This document shows, one piece after another, positions 8,728 to 18,094 of a stretch of DNA of 41,918 bases. The translations under genes and the position numbers were made by a program. Source of the DNA: an uncultured Alphaproteobacteria bacterium (GTDB lineage: Bacteria > Pseudomonadota > Alphaproteobacteria > HIMB59); the NCBI GenBank assembly GCA_902521485.1, contig CABYRQ010000011.1:1-41918 (forward strand). The letters run 5' to 3'. The notes beneath the pieces were generated by a model. It saw only the letters and a list, made by a program, of their open reading frames with translations, was not told the DNA's origin and ran no database searches. How positions within the stretch are numbered: position 1 is the first letter of the stretch; each line of letters starts with the position of its first letter.

Positions 8728-9866
8728 TTTTTGAATAATTTCTTTTGTAAAATTACGATGATGCTTACTATGAAAAAAAGTATAAACATAGGTGTGTATA
8801 CAAACTCTATACCTATCATATCTGCAACATAACCTAAGGTAGGAGGTGCTATCATGAAAACCCCATATGTGCCTATTGTAATAATTGAAATACCGACAGT
8901 GGGATCAACACCTTTGATAGAGGAACCATAAGTGTAACAAATTGGAATAACAGAAGAAACACAGAAACCAGCTATGATAAATCCAATTATTGCAAAAAAT
9001 AAAGAACCACTAAATGCAATTACTAAAGAACCAACCAATGAACCTACAACTGAGAAAACAAGAAAATTATAAATTCCAAACATTTGTTTTAGTTTATCTC
9101 CTATAAGTCTTCCAAAAACCATACTTCCATTAAATGCTATTGCAGCAAGTCCAATATTGAAACCGTCTGCATTAATGTAATCTCTCATATATAAAGAGCC
9201 CCAGGAGTCGGTCCCCCCTTCCAAAAAAACTGCTGTGATAGCTAATACAACCAAAATTATAAGAAATAAGGGCCAAGTAAAAAAAATTGAAAAAAAAGAT
9301 AAGGGGTCTGATTTATTATTTTCTATAGTTAAACTACTAAAAAATATTAATGGAGCTAAAAATACGACATAAACAAGAGAATTTATAAAAAAACTAATTT
9401 TAAATTCTAAAAATAAACTTGTTAACAAAGATCCAGATAATAGTCCAATACTCCAAAATGCGTGAAAGCCTGACATCATTGGTTTATTTAGTTTTTTTTC
9501 TAAAGAAGTGGCTTGAACATTAAGAATTACTTCAAAAAGTCCATAACAAACACCAAAAATAAGACTGAGTATTGCCATTAATTTAAATGAATGGGCAAAT
9601 GGTATGAGCAACCATAAAATACAAATTAGAAATCCAGATAAAAGAGATATTTTTTTTGATGGATAGAGTTGCATTATTTTTGGCATCGCTATCATAGTCA
9701 GCACAGAGCCAATTGAAAAAATTACAAAAAGATATCCCATGCCACTATAGTCAACGTTTATTTGATCCTTTATATCAGGGATTCTAATTGCCCATAGTCC
9801 TACAAAAAAAGAAATAGAGAAAAAAAGCGCCTTACATGCATTAATTTCTGATATTTGTATTTTCAA
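8724..9866 (-). CDS. MFS transporter
   Basis: Major facilitator superfamily protein of 380 residues with about twelve hydrophobic segments. The early helix pair has SFFVGLWAIRIPDIK and later the block NVQATSLEKKLNKPMMSGFH followed by AFWSIGLLSG. That block is typical of a FucP/YbjJ-like branch of uncharacterised bacterial MFS transporters. EGGTDSWGSLYMRDY opens the second half. Solute and direction cannot be assigned. It is probably cotranscribed behind the thioesterase gene (24-bp gap) and overlaps the convergent EamA gene by 4 bp at the stop codons. Confidence 0.87.
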   Translation of the reverse strand: MKIQISEINACKALFFSISFFVGLWAIRIPDIKDQINVDYSGMGYLFVIFSIGSVLTMIAMPKIMQLYPSKKISLLSGFLICILWLLIPFAHSFKLMAILSLIFGVCYGLFEVILNVQATSLEKKLNKPMMSGFHAFWSIGLLSGSLLTSLFLEFKISFFINSLVYVVFLAPLIFFSSLTIENNKSDPLSFFSIFFTWPLFLIILVVLAITAVFLEGGTDSWGSLYMRDYINADGFNIGLAAIAFNGSMVFGRLIGDKLKQMFGIYNFLVFSVVGSLVGSLVIAFSGSLFFAIIGFIIAGFCVSSVIPICYTYGSSIKGVDPTVGISIITIGTYGVFMIAPPTLGYVADMIGIEFVYTPMFILFFIVSIIVILQKKLFKN

Positions 9867-9890
9867 TATTAATTCTAATTAATTAAATTA

Positions 9891-10328
9891 TTACCAACCA
9901 CCATCGTCATCTAATTTTTTGTCTTTTACAGTTTTCATGGATGATGTTTTAACTAACTTCCAAATACCATTTCCTGAAACAATAATTTCATTATTTGAAA
10001 ATACTTGGCATTTAACAAAACAAAGTGTTTTTGTCATTCTCTCTATAGAAGGAATTCCAATAAGCTCATCTCCTTTTTGTGCAGAAAAAGTAAAGTGAGT
10101 ATTCATTGATATTGTTACACATGGTCTATTACCAAAAGACTTATATGCAGCATTGCCCATAACATTATCCAAAAAAGACATTAAAAAGCCGCCATGGGCA
10201 GAGTTTCCAGAATTTAAATGCTTCTCAGAAACTGTCATTCTATACTTATGTTGATTATTTTCTAATTTTGTTTCTAACTCTCCAAGTAATTGTGAGTATG
10301 AAGATTTTGATATTAACTTCCAGGTCAT
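9891..10328 (-). CDS. PaaI-type hotdog-fold thioesterase
   Basis: Small hotdog-fold acyl-CoA thioesterase of 145 residues in the PaaI/YdiI family. The family motif HGGFLMSFLDNVMG is at residues 45-58, with Asp54 as a likely catalytic residue. The strand block CVTISMNTHFTF and the following GDELIGIPSIER fit the fold. Such enzymes release CoA from aromatic or short acyl-CoA esters. It starts 69 bp from the divergent GGT-family gene and is followed on its own strand by the MFS gene. The substrate is not evident. Confidence 0.85.
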   Translation of the reverse strand: MTWKLISKSSYSQLLGELETKLENNQHKYRMTVSEKHLNSGNSAHGGFLMSFLDNVMGNAAYKSFGNRPCVTISMNTHFTFSAQKGDELIGIPSIERMTKTLCFVKCQVFSNNEIIVSGNGIWKLVKTSSMKTVKDKKLDDDGGW

Positions 10329-10397
10329 ATATAACTTTATAATGCAATCATTTAAAAAAGAAATAATTTATGGAATGTTGTAAAATTATTATTTGTA

Positions 10398-12149
10398 ATG
10401 AATAGATCTTACAGAATAGAAGATAATAGCTCTAACAGTTTTATACCGAGTTATTCTGGAACAAACGGTGCTATAGCAACTCATTCAAATTTATCATCAA
10501 TTACTGCACATAATATCTTAAATGATGATAAAGGTAATGCCTTTGATGCTGCAGCTGGAGCTATGTTAGTTGAAGGCCTTGTAAATCCTCAAATGTTTGG
10601 CATGGGAGGTGAAGGAGTAATGATTTTAAAGCCCAAAGACCAAAGTCCTCTTGTTTTAAATGGTAATACTATATCTCCAAAAAAATTTAATTTTTTAAAT
10701 TTAGTTACAAGAGGATACACAGAAGTCCCTGATGAGGGAATTTTATGTGCTGGAGTTCCAGCAGCATTTTCTAGTATTTTTAGGATGTTGCAATTATATG
10801 GCAAACTAGATTTTAGGACTATTTCTAAATATGCTAAAGAATACGCAAAAGAAGGATATCCTTTACACACTGGAATAATAAACCAAAATAAATTTGGGTT
10901 AAAAAGTCTAAAAGGTAAATTTATAAAAGAGTGGAAAAATTCTGCAAAACTATATTTAAAAAATAATAAAATTCCAAAAGTAGGAAGTTTATTTAGAAAT
11001 TTGGCTTACGCAAACTTAATAGATTATCTTAATAATTACGAAAAAAAAATCACAGGATCTCGAAATAATAAATTTAATAAATTACATGATGCTTTTTACA
11101 AAGGCGATGTTGCAAACTCAATTTTAAAATATTCACAAAAAAATGAAGGGCTTCTTTCAAAAGGGGATTTTGAAAGCTTTAATGTGAAATTTGAAAAAAC
11201 AATTTCAGAAAAATATGGTGATTATCAAGTTCACAAAACTAATTTCTGGGGACAAGGATTAACTAGTTTAATGATGTTGAAAATGCTCAACAAACAAAAA
11301 ATTAAATCACTTAATTCAGCTAGTGATATTCATAAATTTATAGAAATTTTAAAATTAACTTTTGCTGACAGAGAGATGTATTTCACTGGTAAGTACAATT
11401 CAAAAGTCAAAGCCAATCACTTATTAAATGACTCTTACCTTAATAAAAGAATGCAATTAATTAAAGAGAAGGCAATTGACTCTATAATTCCTGGTAACCC
11501 CCTATCCAAGAAATCATTGCTTCCAATTGAAAATGATATTAAACCATGGGGAGCTGGCACTGTTCATATAAGTATCATAGATAAAGATAATAATGCTATA
11601 TCGTGTACACCAAGTGGTGGATGGATCAGATCTAATGAAGTGATTAATGAATTAGGATTTCCCTTAGGTAATAGATTAATGACGTTTTATTTATCAAAAC
11701 CAGGTCATGTAAATTTTATAGCACCTGAACAACAACCAAGGACAACATTGAGTCCTACTTTAATTATCAATCAAAAAAAGAAAGAGATTTTAAGTTGTGG
11801 AACAATGGGTGGTGACGCTCAAGATCAATGGCAAGCACAATTTTTAATGAATTATATATTTTCGAATAAGTCTATTGACCAAGCATTAAATGAACCAAGA
11901 GTTTCATCAGAGCATTTACCTGCTTTTTTTCACCCACATGATCCAAATTTGAAACAATTACTTTTAGAGGAGCGACTTTCACCCTTTATTTCTCAATTAA
12001 ATAAAAAAGGACATAAATGCCTTAAAACTACAGACTGGAGCGAAGGTTTTATTTTGTGCACTAGAAAACAAGATAAAATTTATGATGCATATGCAGATAT
12101 TAGAAGTTATAAGAGTCAAATATTTCAAGCACAGGCATTAGCATGGTAA
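10398..12149 (+). CDS. Gamma-glutamyltransferase-family Ntn hydrolase, cytoplasmic
   Basis: Protein of 583 residues in the GGT/oxamate amidohydrolase superfamily, which self-cleaves before a nucleophilic threonine. The large-subunit blocks GNAFDAAAGAMLVEGLVNP and MFGMGGEG are clear. The probable autoprocessing Thr is Thr388 in GAGTVHISIIDKD. The small subunit carries PRTTLSPTLI and CGTMGGDAQDQW. There is no signal peptide, unlike periplasmic Ggt, so a cytoplasmic amidohydrolase role (oxamate or another amide, HpxW-like) is more likely than glutathione breakdown. That is inference. It opens a plus-strand run and overlaps mazG by 7 bp. Confidence 0.85.
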   Translation: MNRSYRIEDNSSNSFIPSYSGTNGAIATHSNLSSITAHNILNDDKGNAFDAAAGAMLVEGLVNPQMFGMGGEGVMILKPKDQSPLVLNGNTISPKKFNFLNLVTRGYTEVPDEGILCAGVPAAFSSIFRMLQLYGKLDFRTISKYAKEYAKEGYPLHTGIINQNKFGLKSLKGKFIKEWKNSAKLYLKNNKIPKVGSLFRNLAYANLIDYLNNYEKKITGSRNNKFNKLHDAFYKGDVANSILKYSQKNEGLLSKGDFESFNVKFEKTISEKYGDYQVHKTNFWGQGLTSLMMLKMLNKQKIKSLNSASDIHKFIEILKLTFADREMYFTGKYNSKVKANHLLNDSYLNKRMQLIKEKAIDSIIPGNPLSKKSLLPIENDIKPWGAGTVHISIIDKDNNAISCTPSGGWIRSNEVINELGFPLGNRLMTFYLSKPGHVNFIAPEQQPRTTLSPTLIINQKKKEILSCGTMGGDAQDQWQAQFLMNYIFSNKSIDQALNEPRVSSEHLPAFFHPHDPNLKQLLLEERLSPFISQLNKKGHKCLKTTDWSEGFILCTRKQDKIYDAYADIRSYKSQIFQAQALAW

Positions 12150-12916
12150 AAAAAAAGAACAAAATAGATGATTTAATTAATGTTGTGAAGAGACTAAGAA
12201 ATCCAAAAAATGGATGTCCATGGGATATACAACAAACTTCCAAATCATTAGCAAAGTATACTTTAGAGGAAGCGTATGAAGTTATCGAAGCAATTGAGTC
12301 AAATAATAGCAAAGAGCTAGAAGGAGAGCTTGGCGATTTATTACTACAAGTTATTTATCACTCAGTTATTGCTGCTGAAAAAAAGAAATTTTCAATTGAA
12401 GATGTCATTGATACAAGTGTAAAAAAAATGAAATCTCGTCATCCTCATATTTTTATGCGCGATGAGTCAATTAAAACCGTTCAAGATGTTAATGATTTTT
12501 GGGAAACACAAAAAAAATTTGAAAGAAAAAAGAAAGGTGCTAAATCTGTTTTAGATGGTGTAAGTGTAAATCTCCCTGCTGTTACACGTTCACTTAAGCT
12601 TCAAAAAAGAGCTGCAAAAGAAGGATTTGATTGGAAAAATGCAAATGGAACCTTGAAGAAGGTAAAAGAGGAATTAAATGAGCTTTCAAATGAAATGAAA
12701 ACAAATAATAAGAGAAAAATTAAAGAGGAATTAGGAGATTTATTATTTTCTTGTATTAATTTATCAAGAAAATTAGGACTTGATACTGAAACAATTATTA
12801 GGAACTCTAATAGGAAATTTGAAAAAAGATTTAAAAAAATGGAAAATACAATGAACAAAAAAAAATTGAAATGGAATTTGAATAATTTGGAGAGAGAATG
12901 GCAAAAATCAAAATAA
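12143..12916 (+). CDS. mazG: Nucleoside triphosphate pyrophosphohydrolase MazG
   Basis: House-cleaning all-alpha NTP pyrophosphatase, 257 residues, with two MazG domains. The first has CPWDIQQT (residues 25-32), the TLEEAYEVIEAI helix and GELGDLLLQV, whose acidic residues bind Mg2+. The second has the KEELNELSNEM and EELGDLLFSCINL helices. The linker RHPHIFMRD is typical. It removes non-canonical dNTPs and can lower (p)ppGpp in E. coli. The ATG at 12143 lies inside the end of the GGT-family gene, and the 3' end overlaps the TolC-like gene by 19 bp, so translation is probably coupled. Confidence 0.95.
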   Translation: MVKKKNKIDDLINVVKRLRNPKNGCPWDIQQTSKSLAKYTLEEAYEVIEAIESNNSKELEGELGDLLLQVIYHSVIAAEKKKFSIEDVIDTSVKKMKSRHPHIFMRDESIKTVQDVNDFWETQKKFERKKKGAKSVLDGVSVNLPAVTRSLKLQKRAAKEGFDWKNANGTLKKVKEELNELSNEMKTNNKRKIKEELGDLLFSCINLSRKLGLDTETIIRNSNRKFEKRFKKMENTMNKKKLKWNLNNLEREWQKSK

Positions 12917-14172
12917 TTTTTTTAAGCACATTCTTTTTATTTTTTTCAAAGGGTATTTTATCCTATGAAATAACTGATTTAATAAAAATTCTTGTCGAAA
13001 AAAATGAAACAAACTCTCAATTTAAGTATGACAATTTGATTGACGATAAAAATTTAGAATTAGCTGATACTCTCTATATACCAGAAATAGATTATTCGTT
13101 TTCTATTTCAAACAGTACAACTAGCACTGATTCTACTTCTACAGTAAACGCAGATACTCATACATTAAGTGCTACGGTTAACCTCTATAACGGTGGGTTT
13201 AGTCAGTTAAATTTAATTACTACGCAAACTAGAAATCAAGCTTTTGACTATCTTAGAGAGTATCAAAAAGAGTTATTAATCAAAGAACTCCTAAACGGTT
13301 ATAGTAATTTACAGACATTGATCTTTAAAAAGAAAAATCAACAACTGAATTTAGAATTTTATAGAAAAAAAGTCTTAGAGGCTGAAATATTATTTAAGGC
13401 AAACAGAATTACAAAAACAGAGGTATTAGATTTAGAAAATGAACTATTAGAAGCACAATCTGTGTCTTTAGATTATGATAGAAAAATAGATAATTTAATG
13501 CTTCAAGTTAGTAAGTTACTTGATCTCGATATTTATGATGAAGATGTAAATTTTGATTATGTGATAGACGTATCTAATGCACAAATTAGTAAGAAATTAT
13601 TTTCAGAATTAATGAATTCCTCTTATGGCCAATATCTCTCTTTTATTGAAAATACATATTTACCTGAACTAGAGATGAGCAAAAAAGATTTGAGACCTTC
13701 TGTTGACCTAACCTATTCCCTAAGTGAGAGTGATAATTATTCTGCAGCAATTGATCATAGAAGATCCTCATCCTTATCACTATCTCTAAGCGTTCCTATT
13801 TATGATGGATTTAAAGATGAAAATAATTTTGATATTGAGGAATATAATTATCAAAAAAAACTATTAGAGCATAAAGACTTAAAGAGAGACTTACTTAATA
13901 CTTACTTGGAGTCTTGGAACAATTATGATTTTTATTTAAATAAAATAAACAACCAAGAAAAAATAATTGATAGCTTAGAATTAAAATTGCAAGGTAATGA
14001 AATTTTATATAAAGCCCAAAAAATAGATATTACACAACTTATTGAAAGTAAGAATGAATTAAATGATGCTCATAACATTTTATTAGATTTGAAATCTTCA
14101 AAAAAATATTATTTAATAGATATTTTGATACTAAACGGGGATCTAAATACAATTATTAATGGATTGGGATAG
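12898..14172 (+). CDS. TolC-family outer-membrane efflux protein
   Basis: Outer-membrane channel of the TolC/OEP family, 424 residues. A signal peptide ends around residues 20-23. The rest shows alternating beta segments and long coiled-coil helices in two repeats, with NGGFSQLN in the first half and the equivalent YDGFKDENN in the second, a hallmark of the internal duplication. It would link an inner-membrane exporter to the outside, but no adaptor or pump gene is in the window. The start lies inside the end of mazG (19-bp overlap) and the end overlaps the LysR-type regulator by 14 bp. Confidence 0.87.
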   Translation: MAKIKIIFLSTFFLFFSKGILSYEITDLIKILVEKNETNSQFKYDNLIDDKNLELADTLYIPEIDYSFSISNSTTSTDSTSTVNADTHTLSATVNLYNGGFSQLNLITTQTRNQAFDYLREYQKELLIKELLNGYSNLQTLIFKKKNQQLNLEFYRKKVLEAEILFKANRITKTEVLDLENELLEAQSVSLDYDRKIDNLMLQVSKLLDLDIYDEDVNFDYVIDVSNAQISKKLFSELMNSSYGQYLSFIENTYLPELEMSKKDLRPSVDLTYSLSESDNYSAAIDHRRSSSLSLSLSVPIYDGFKDENNFDIEEYNYQKKLLEHKDLKRDLLNTYLESWNNYDFYLNKINNQEKIIDSLELKLQGNEILYKAQKIDITQLIESKNELNDAHNILLDLKSSKKYYLIDILILNGDLNTIINGLG

Positions 14173-15052
14173 ACTTAAAACATTTTATCACGTTGCTACA
14201 GCAGGTAGCATCTCTAGAGCTATGGATACTATTCACCTTAGTCAATCTGCTATTACTAGACAAATTCAATCTCTTGAGCATAGTTTAAAAACCAAACTTT
14301 TTAAAAGACACACAAAAGGTATAACTCTCACAGAGCAAGGATCCTATCTTTTTGAAGAAACTGAAAAAATTTTTGCTGATTTAAATTCTATAGAAAAAAA
14401 GATAGTTGAATATAAGTCAGTTCCCACTGGCAACCTCTCAATTAATACTACAGTTGCTTTTGGATCGATGTGGCTTAGCCCAAGAATCAATGAATTTATT
14501 CATGAATACCCAGAGATTAATCTTAAACTAAACTATTCTGAAGATGAGCAAGATATGCTTCGCCAAGATTATGATATTGGTTTATGGATGCGAAAACCAA
14601 GACATTTAGATTTGGTTTCAAAGCACATAGCAACAATCAAATACCATATCTACGGATCAGCGAATTACATAAATGAAATGGGTATGCCTTTGAGAAGATC
14701 AGAGCTTAATAGCCATAGATTAATTACATATGGCATTGGAAAACCATCCCCCCTTTCTGATACCAATTGGATACTAAAAACTGGTGTTAAAAAAAACCAA
14801 AAAAATAGAAGACCTCATATTACAATTAATAATCTATATGGTTTGTTAGTAGCTGTTGAAACTGGTGCAGGTTTAGCTGCATTACCTGATTATATGGCTC
14901 AACATAAAGCCCATCTTGTTAAAGTATTACCAGATATAGAAGGACCTAGTTACGATGTTCATATGGTTTATCATGAAAATCTAAAAGGGAGTTTAAAACT
15001 GATAGCTTTTAGAGATTTTCTAATGAATAAAATAAGCCAGTGGAGATTTTGA
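14159..15052 (+). CDS. LysR-family transcriptional regulator
   Basis: LTTR of 297 residues. The N-terminal winged helix-turn-helix (about residues 1-60) contains the canonical pattern FYHVATAGSISRAMDTIHLS with SQSAITRQIQSLE. The linker helix and a two-lobed effector domain follow. Target and effector are unknown. The gene is embedded in a run with the TolC-like gene (14-bp overlap) rather than being divergent from a target. It might regulate argD 44 bp downstream or a distant locus. Confidence 0.92.
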   Translation: MDWDRLKTFYHVATAGSISRAMDTIHLSQSAITRQIQSLEHSLKTKLFKRHTKGITLTEQGSYLFEETEKIFADLNSIEKKIVEYKSVPTGNLSINTTVAFGSMWLSPRINEFIHEYPEINLKLNYSEDEQDMLRQDYDIGLWMRKPRHLDLVSKHIATIKYHIYGSANYINEMGMPLRRSELNSHRLITYGIGKPSPLSDTNWILKTGVKKNQKNRRPHITINNLYGLLVAVETGAGLAALPDYMAQHKAHLVKVLPDIEGPSYDVHMVYHENLKGSLKLIAFRDFLMNKISQWRF

Positions 15053-15096
15053 CTATCAAAATTTTCTTTTTTTATTAAAAATATACATAAAAAAAT

Positions 15097-16251
15097 ATGA
15101 ATAACTTATTAAAAACATACAAGTTTAGTAATTTTAGAGTAGTAAAAGGTAATGGATGTTATTTATACACCTCTGATAAAAGAAAATTATTAGATTTCTC
15201 AGCAGGAGTTGCAGTCAATTCTCTTGGTTATAATCACTCAGTAATTAAAAATAGCCTTAAAGCTCAACTTAAAACAGGAATCACTCACTTATCAGGATCG
15301 CAAATACATGAATTCAAAACTAAATTATCTAAGTTACTATCTGATAATACCAATAAAGGAGATGTATTTTTTTCAAATTCTGGTGCTGAGAGTATTGAGG
15401 CAGCCCTTAAAATTGCAAGAAATTATGGTAGTAAAAATGGTAAAGATGAAATCATCGCAATGACCTCCTCTTTTCATGGGAGAACAATTGGGGCTTTATC
15501 CGTTGGTAGTAATAAAAAATATAAATCTAATATTGGTCCAGTCCCTGGAAAAGTAAAGTTTTGTAAATTTAATGATGTTTCTCATCTTAAAAAACTTGTA
15601 AATAAAAAAACAGTAGCAATTATCATAGAATTTGTTCAAGGGGACGGTGGTATAAATATTTGCAGTAAGAATTTTGCAAAAACTATAAAAGAGATATGTA
15701 AAAATAAGAAAATTTTACTTATTGGGGATGAAATACAAGGTGGCATAGGTCGTACTGGAAAAATATTTGCTTACAAACATTACGGTGTCAATCCAGATAT
15801 CATAACCTCTGCAAAAGGCCTGGGTTCAGGCATTCCCATAGGTGCAACAATAGTAAAAAAATATATATCCAAAATTATTTCTACTGGTTTTCATGGCTCA
15901 ACTTTTGGAGGTGGTATGCTTCAAACAAGAGTTTCATATAATGTATTTAAAACTATAAATACTAAAAGATTTTTAAATAAAGTACTGATTAATGGTAATT
16001 TACTATCTAGTCTAATTAAGAAAATACACCACCTACATAGAGATAAAATAGTTGATACAAGATGTTTGGGTCTTATGGCTGGTGTAGAATTTAAAAATAA
16101 TCAAATCGCATTAAAAACTTATGAAAAAATGTCAAAAAACGGCCTTATTTCAACTCTAATACAAGGAAACATAATCCGTCTTACACCACCTTTAATTGTT
16201 TCAAGTGAAGAAATAAGAAAAGCTATAAAGATAATTACTCGATCTTTGTAA
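15097..16251 (+). CDS. argD: Acetylornithine aminotransferase (class III)
   Basis: PLP-dependent class III aminotransferase of 384 residues. It converts N-acetylglutamate semialdehyde to N-acetylornithine in arginine synthesis, and may also serve in lysine synthesis. Blocks seen: FSAGVAVNSLGYNH, the phosphate-binding SGAESIEAALK, SSFHGRT, the cofactor Asp/Glu/Gln in DEIQGGIGRTG (residues 211-221), and the Schiff-base lysine Lys240 in SAKGLGSGIPIGA. The assignment to ArgD is supported by convergence with argB-argC, whose last gene ends 2 bp away. Succinylornithine or 4-aminobutyrate specificity cannot be fully excluded. Confidence 0.88.
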   Translation: MNNLLKTYKFSNFRVVKGNGCYLYTSDKRKLLDFSAGVAVNSLGYNHSVIKNSLKAQLKTGITHLSGSQIHEFKTKLSKLLSDNTNKGDVFFSNSGAESIEAALKIARNYGSKNGKDEIIAMTSSFHGRTIGALSVGSNKKYKSNIGPVPGKVKFCKFNDVSHLKKLVNKKTVAIIIEFVQGDGGINICSKNFAKTIKEICKNKKILLIGDEIQGGIGRTGKIFAYKHYGVNPDIITSAKGLGSGIPIGATIVKKYISKIISTGFHGSTFGGGMLQTRVSYNVFKTINTKRFLNKVLINGNLLSSLIKKIHHLHRDKIVDTRCLGLMAGVEFKNNQIALKTYEKMSKNGLISTLIQGNIIRLTPPLIVSSEEIRKAIKIITRSL

Positions 16252-16253
16252 TT

Positions 16254-17102
16254 TTAGTAATCTAAAGATTGTTTTTGAAATACAGTACCAATACCTTCCT
16301 CTGTCTCTAACTCATTTATAAGAGCATTTTTGATTTCACCACTTATAATATGAATTTTTTGAACACCTTGATTTAAAGCTTTTAATGAATTTTCGACTTT
16401 TACAATCATTCCATTAGAAATGATTTTCTCATCAAATAGTTTTCTTGCCACATTTTCATCAACTGCAGAAATTCTTTCTCCTTGTGTATCTTTAATAAAA
16501 GGAACGTCGGAGATAAAAATTAGTTTACTAGCTGAGAGATTTATTGCTAATTCGGTAGCAATGGTATCAGCATTAACATTTAATACTTCAGATGTATTTT
16601 TATCTAAAACTAAACTTGGCATAATTATCATATCATGTTCTTTAAATAGGTTTTTAATTTGTAAAGCATCAACTGAAACGACGTCCCCTACTTGACCATA
16701 ATCAATGTTATCAACTACATCTCTTCTTTTTGCTGAAATAAAGTCTTTCTTTGAAATAGGAATTGGAAAATTTCTGATATTATATCGTGAACTCAAGCTA
16801 AAAATATCTATTAAAATTTGACCTGAAATTTTTTTGGCTGCCTCTATGTCTGTGGGAGATGTTACTCTTCTACCATTTATTTTTTTTGGCTCAATACCAT
16901 GTACATTGATCATATAGTTATCTAGCTGTCGTCCAAATCCAAAAACTAAAACAACTTTTAACTTCGAAATAGAATTCAATAATTCTTTTATGTCGCTTAT
17001 AACATTATCTATACTACCTTCATTATCACAAATTTTACCACTAACTTTTATGACAAGAATAGAATTTTGTAATATCGATTGGTAAAAACTTTGATTTTTC
17101 AT
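16254..17102 (-). CDS. argB: Divergent acetylglutamate kinase (ArgB-like)
   Basis: Amino-acid kinase family protein of 282 residues, best matching N-acetylglutamate kinase. Conserved pieces include INGRRVTSPTDIEAAKKISG, VNADTIATELAINLSASKL, and NGMIVKVENSLKAL near the end. The first substrate loop is unusual: where ordinary ArgB has a Gly-rich HGGG segment, this protein reads VFGFGRQLD, and the N-terminal loop is KVSGKICDN instead of KYGG. It follows argC with stop and start sharing one base (TAATG at 17100-17104). The context makes ArgB the best name. The altered loop leaves room for a different acyl-glutamate or a regulatory change. Confidence 0.8.
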   Translation of the reverse strand: MKNQSFYQSILQNSILVIKVSGKICDNEGSIDNVISDIKELLNSISKLKVVLVFGFGRQLDNYMINVHGIEPKKINGRRVTSPTDIEAAKKISGQILIDIFSLSSRYNIRNFPIPISKKDFISAKRRDVVDNIDYGQVGDVVSVDALQIKNLFKEHDMIIMPSLVLDKNTSEVLNVNADTIATELAINLSASKLIFISDVPFIKDTQGERISAVDENVARKLFDEKIISNGMIVKVENSLKALNQGVQKIHIISGEIKNALINELETEEGIGTVFQKQSLDY

Positions 17103-18094
17103 TATAGATATAAAGGTATCATTTGTTTCAATCCCAAAGTTTGATCAAGATCAAAGATTATATTCATACACTCAATAGCATTACCCGAGGCACCCTTTAC
17201 TAAGTTATCTAAACAAGCCTCTATTACAAAGTGTCTCTCATCTTTGTAAGACATTGAAATATCACAATAATTTGAACCTACTACGTTAGAAAGCTTAGTA
17301 TTATCTTGTACTCTAATGAAAGGAGATGATTTAAAACAATCAATTAAAATGGAATTTAAGGACTCATAAGTTGAGTCTTCATTTATTTCTATGTGACTTG
17401 TAAGATATATACCTCTAGAGAAAGGTCCTGACAATGGAACAAATGATAGAGTCTCCTTTAAATTGGGAAAAGATTGATAAATTTCTCCTAAATGTCGATG
17501 TGAATTTATATTGTATGAAAAAATATCTTTAGATCTTGTCGAATGATGATTTTTATTTGAGGGATTTTTACCGCCACCACTTGAACCAGTAATAGCAGTA
17601 ATAGATACTTTTTTAATTATAGATTGAAATGGTAATAAAGATAGTTGAGCCGTTAGTGCAAAACAACCAGGATTGGATATGTTAGAAGATTTTTTTATGT
17701 CATCAATTGAATTTTCAATAAATCCATATTGAAACTTGCTTTGAATGTCAGCATCAAAATTTGTTTTGTAATATTTGTTATAATCGTTTTGATTAGAAAT
17801 CCTAAAATCAGAACTTAGGTCTATGATTTTAACTTTTGATAATAATTCTTTGACATATTCATGGGCTGAACCATGAGGTAATGATAAAAAAACACAATCG
17901 AGATTTTTAAATTCATCAAGATTAGATGTCTGTAAATCTTTCAGATTTAATGACTGTAAATGTGGAAATTCCTCATCTATTTCCATTTCTCTTTGAAAGA
18001 TTTTTGATAATTTTACTTCAGGATGTACGGAGAGAATTCTTATTAACTCAACACCTAAATAACCATTTGCTCCAATTATGCCTACTTTAATCAT
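17102..18094 (-). CDS. argC: N-acetyl-gamma-glutamyl-phosphate reductase
   Basis: NADPH-dependent reductase of 330 residues making N-acetylglutamate semialdehyde. The Rossmann motif GANGYLGVEL is at residues 9-18 and the catalytic cysteine is Cys144 in SNPGCFAL. SGSSGGGKNPS and the SHRHLGEI block, with its histidine, are also typical of the family. It overlaps the upstream P-loop gene by 8 bp and shares one base with argB, so the three genes are a tight, probably translationally coupled, operon. Confidence 0.93.
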   Translation of the reverse strand: MIKVGIIGANGYLGVELIRILSVHPEVKLSKIFQREMEIDEEFPHLQSLNLKDLQTSNLDEFKNLDCVFLSLPHGSAHEYVKELLSKVKIIDLSSDFRISNQNDYNKYYKTNFDADIQSKFQYGFIENSIDDIKKSSNISNPGCFALTAQLSLLPFQSIIKKVSITAITGSSGGGKNPSNKNHHSTRSKDIFSYNINSHRHLGEIYQSFPNLKETLSFVPLSGPFSRGIYLTSHIEINEDSTYESLNSILIDCFKSSPFIRVQDNTKLSNVVGSNYCDISMSYKDERHFVIEACLDNLVKGASGNAIECMNIIFDLDQTLGLKQMIPLYL

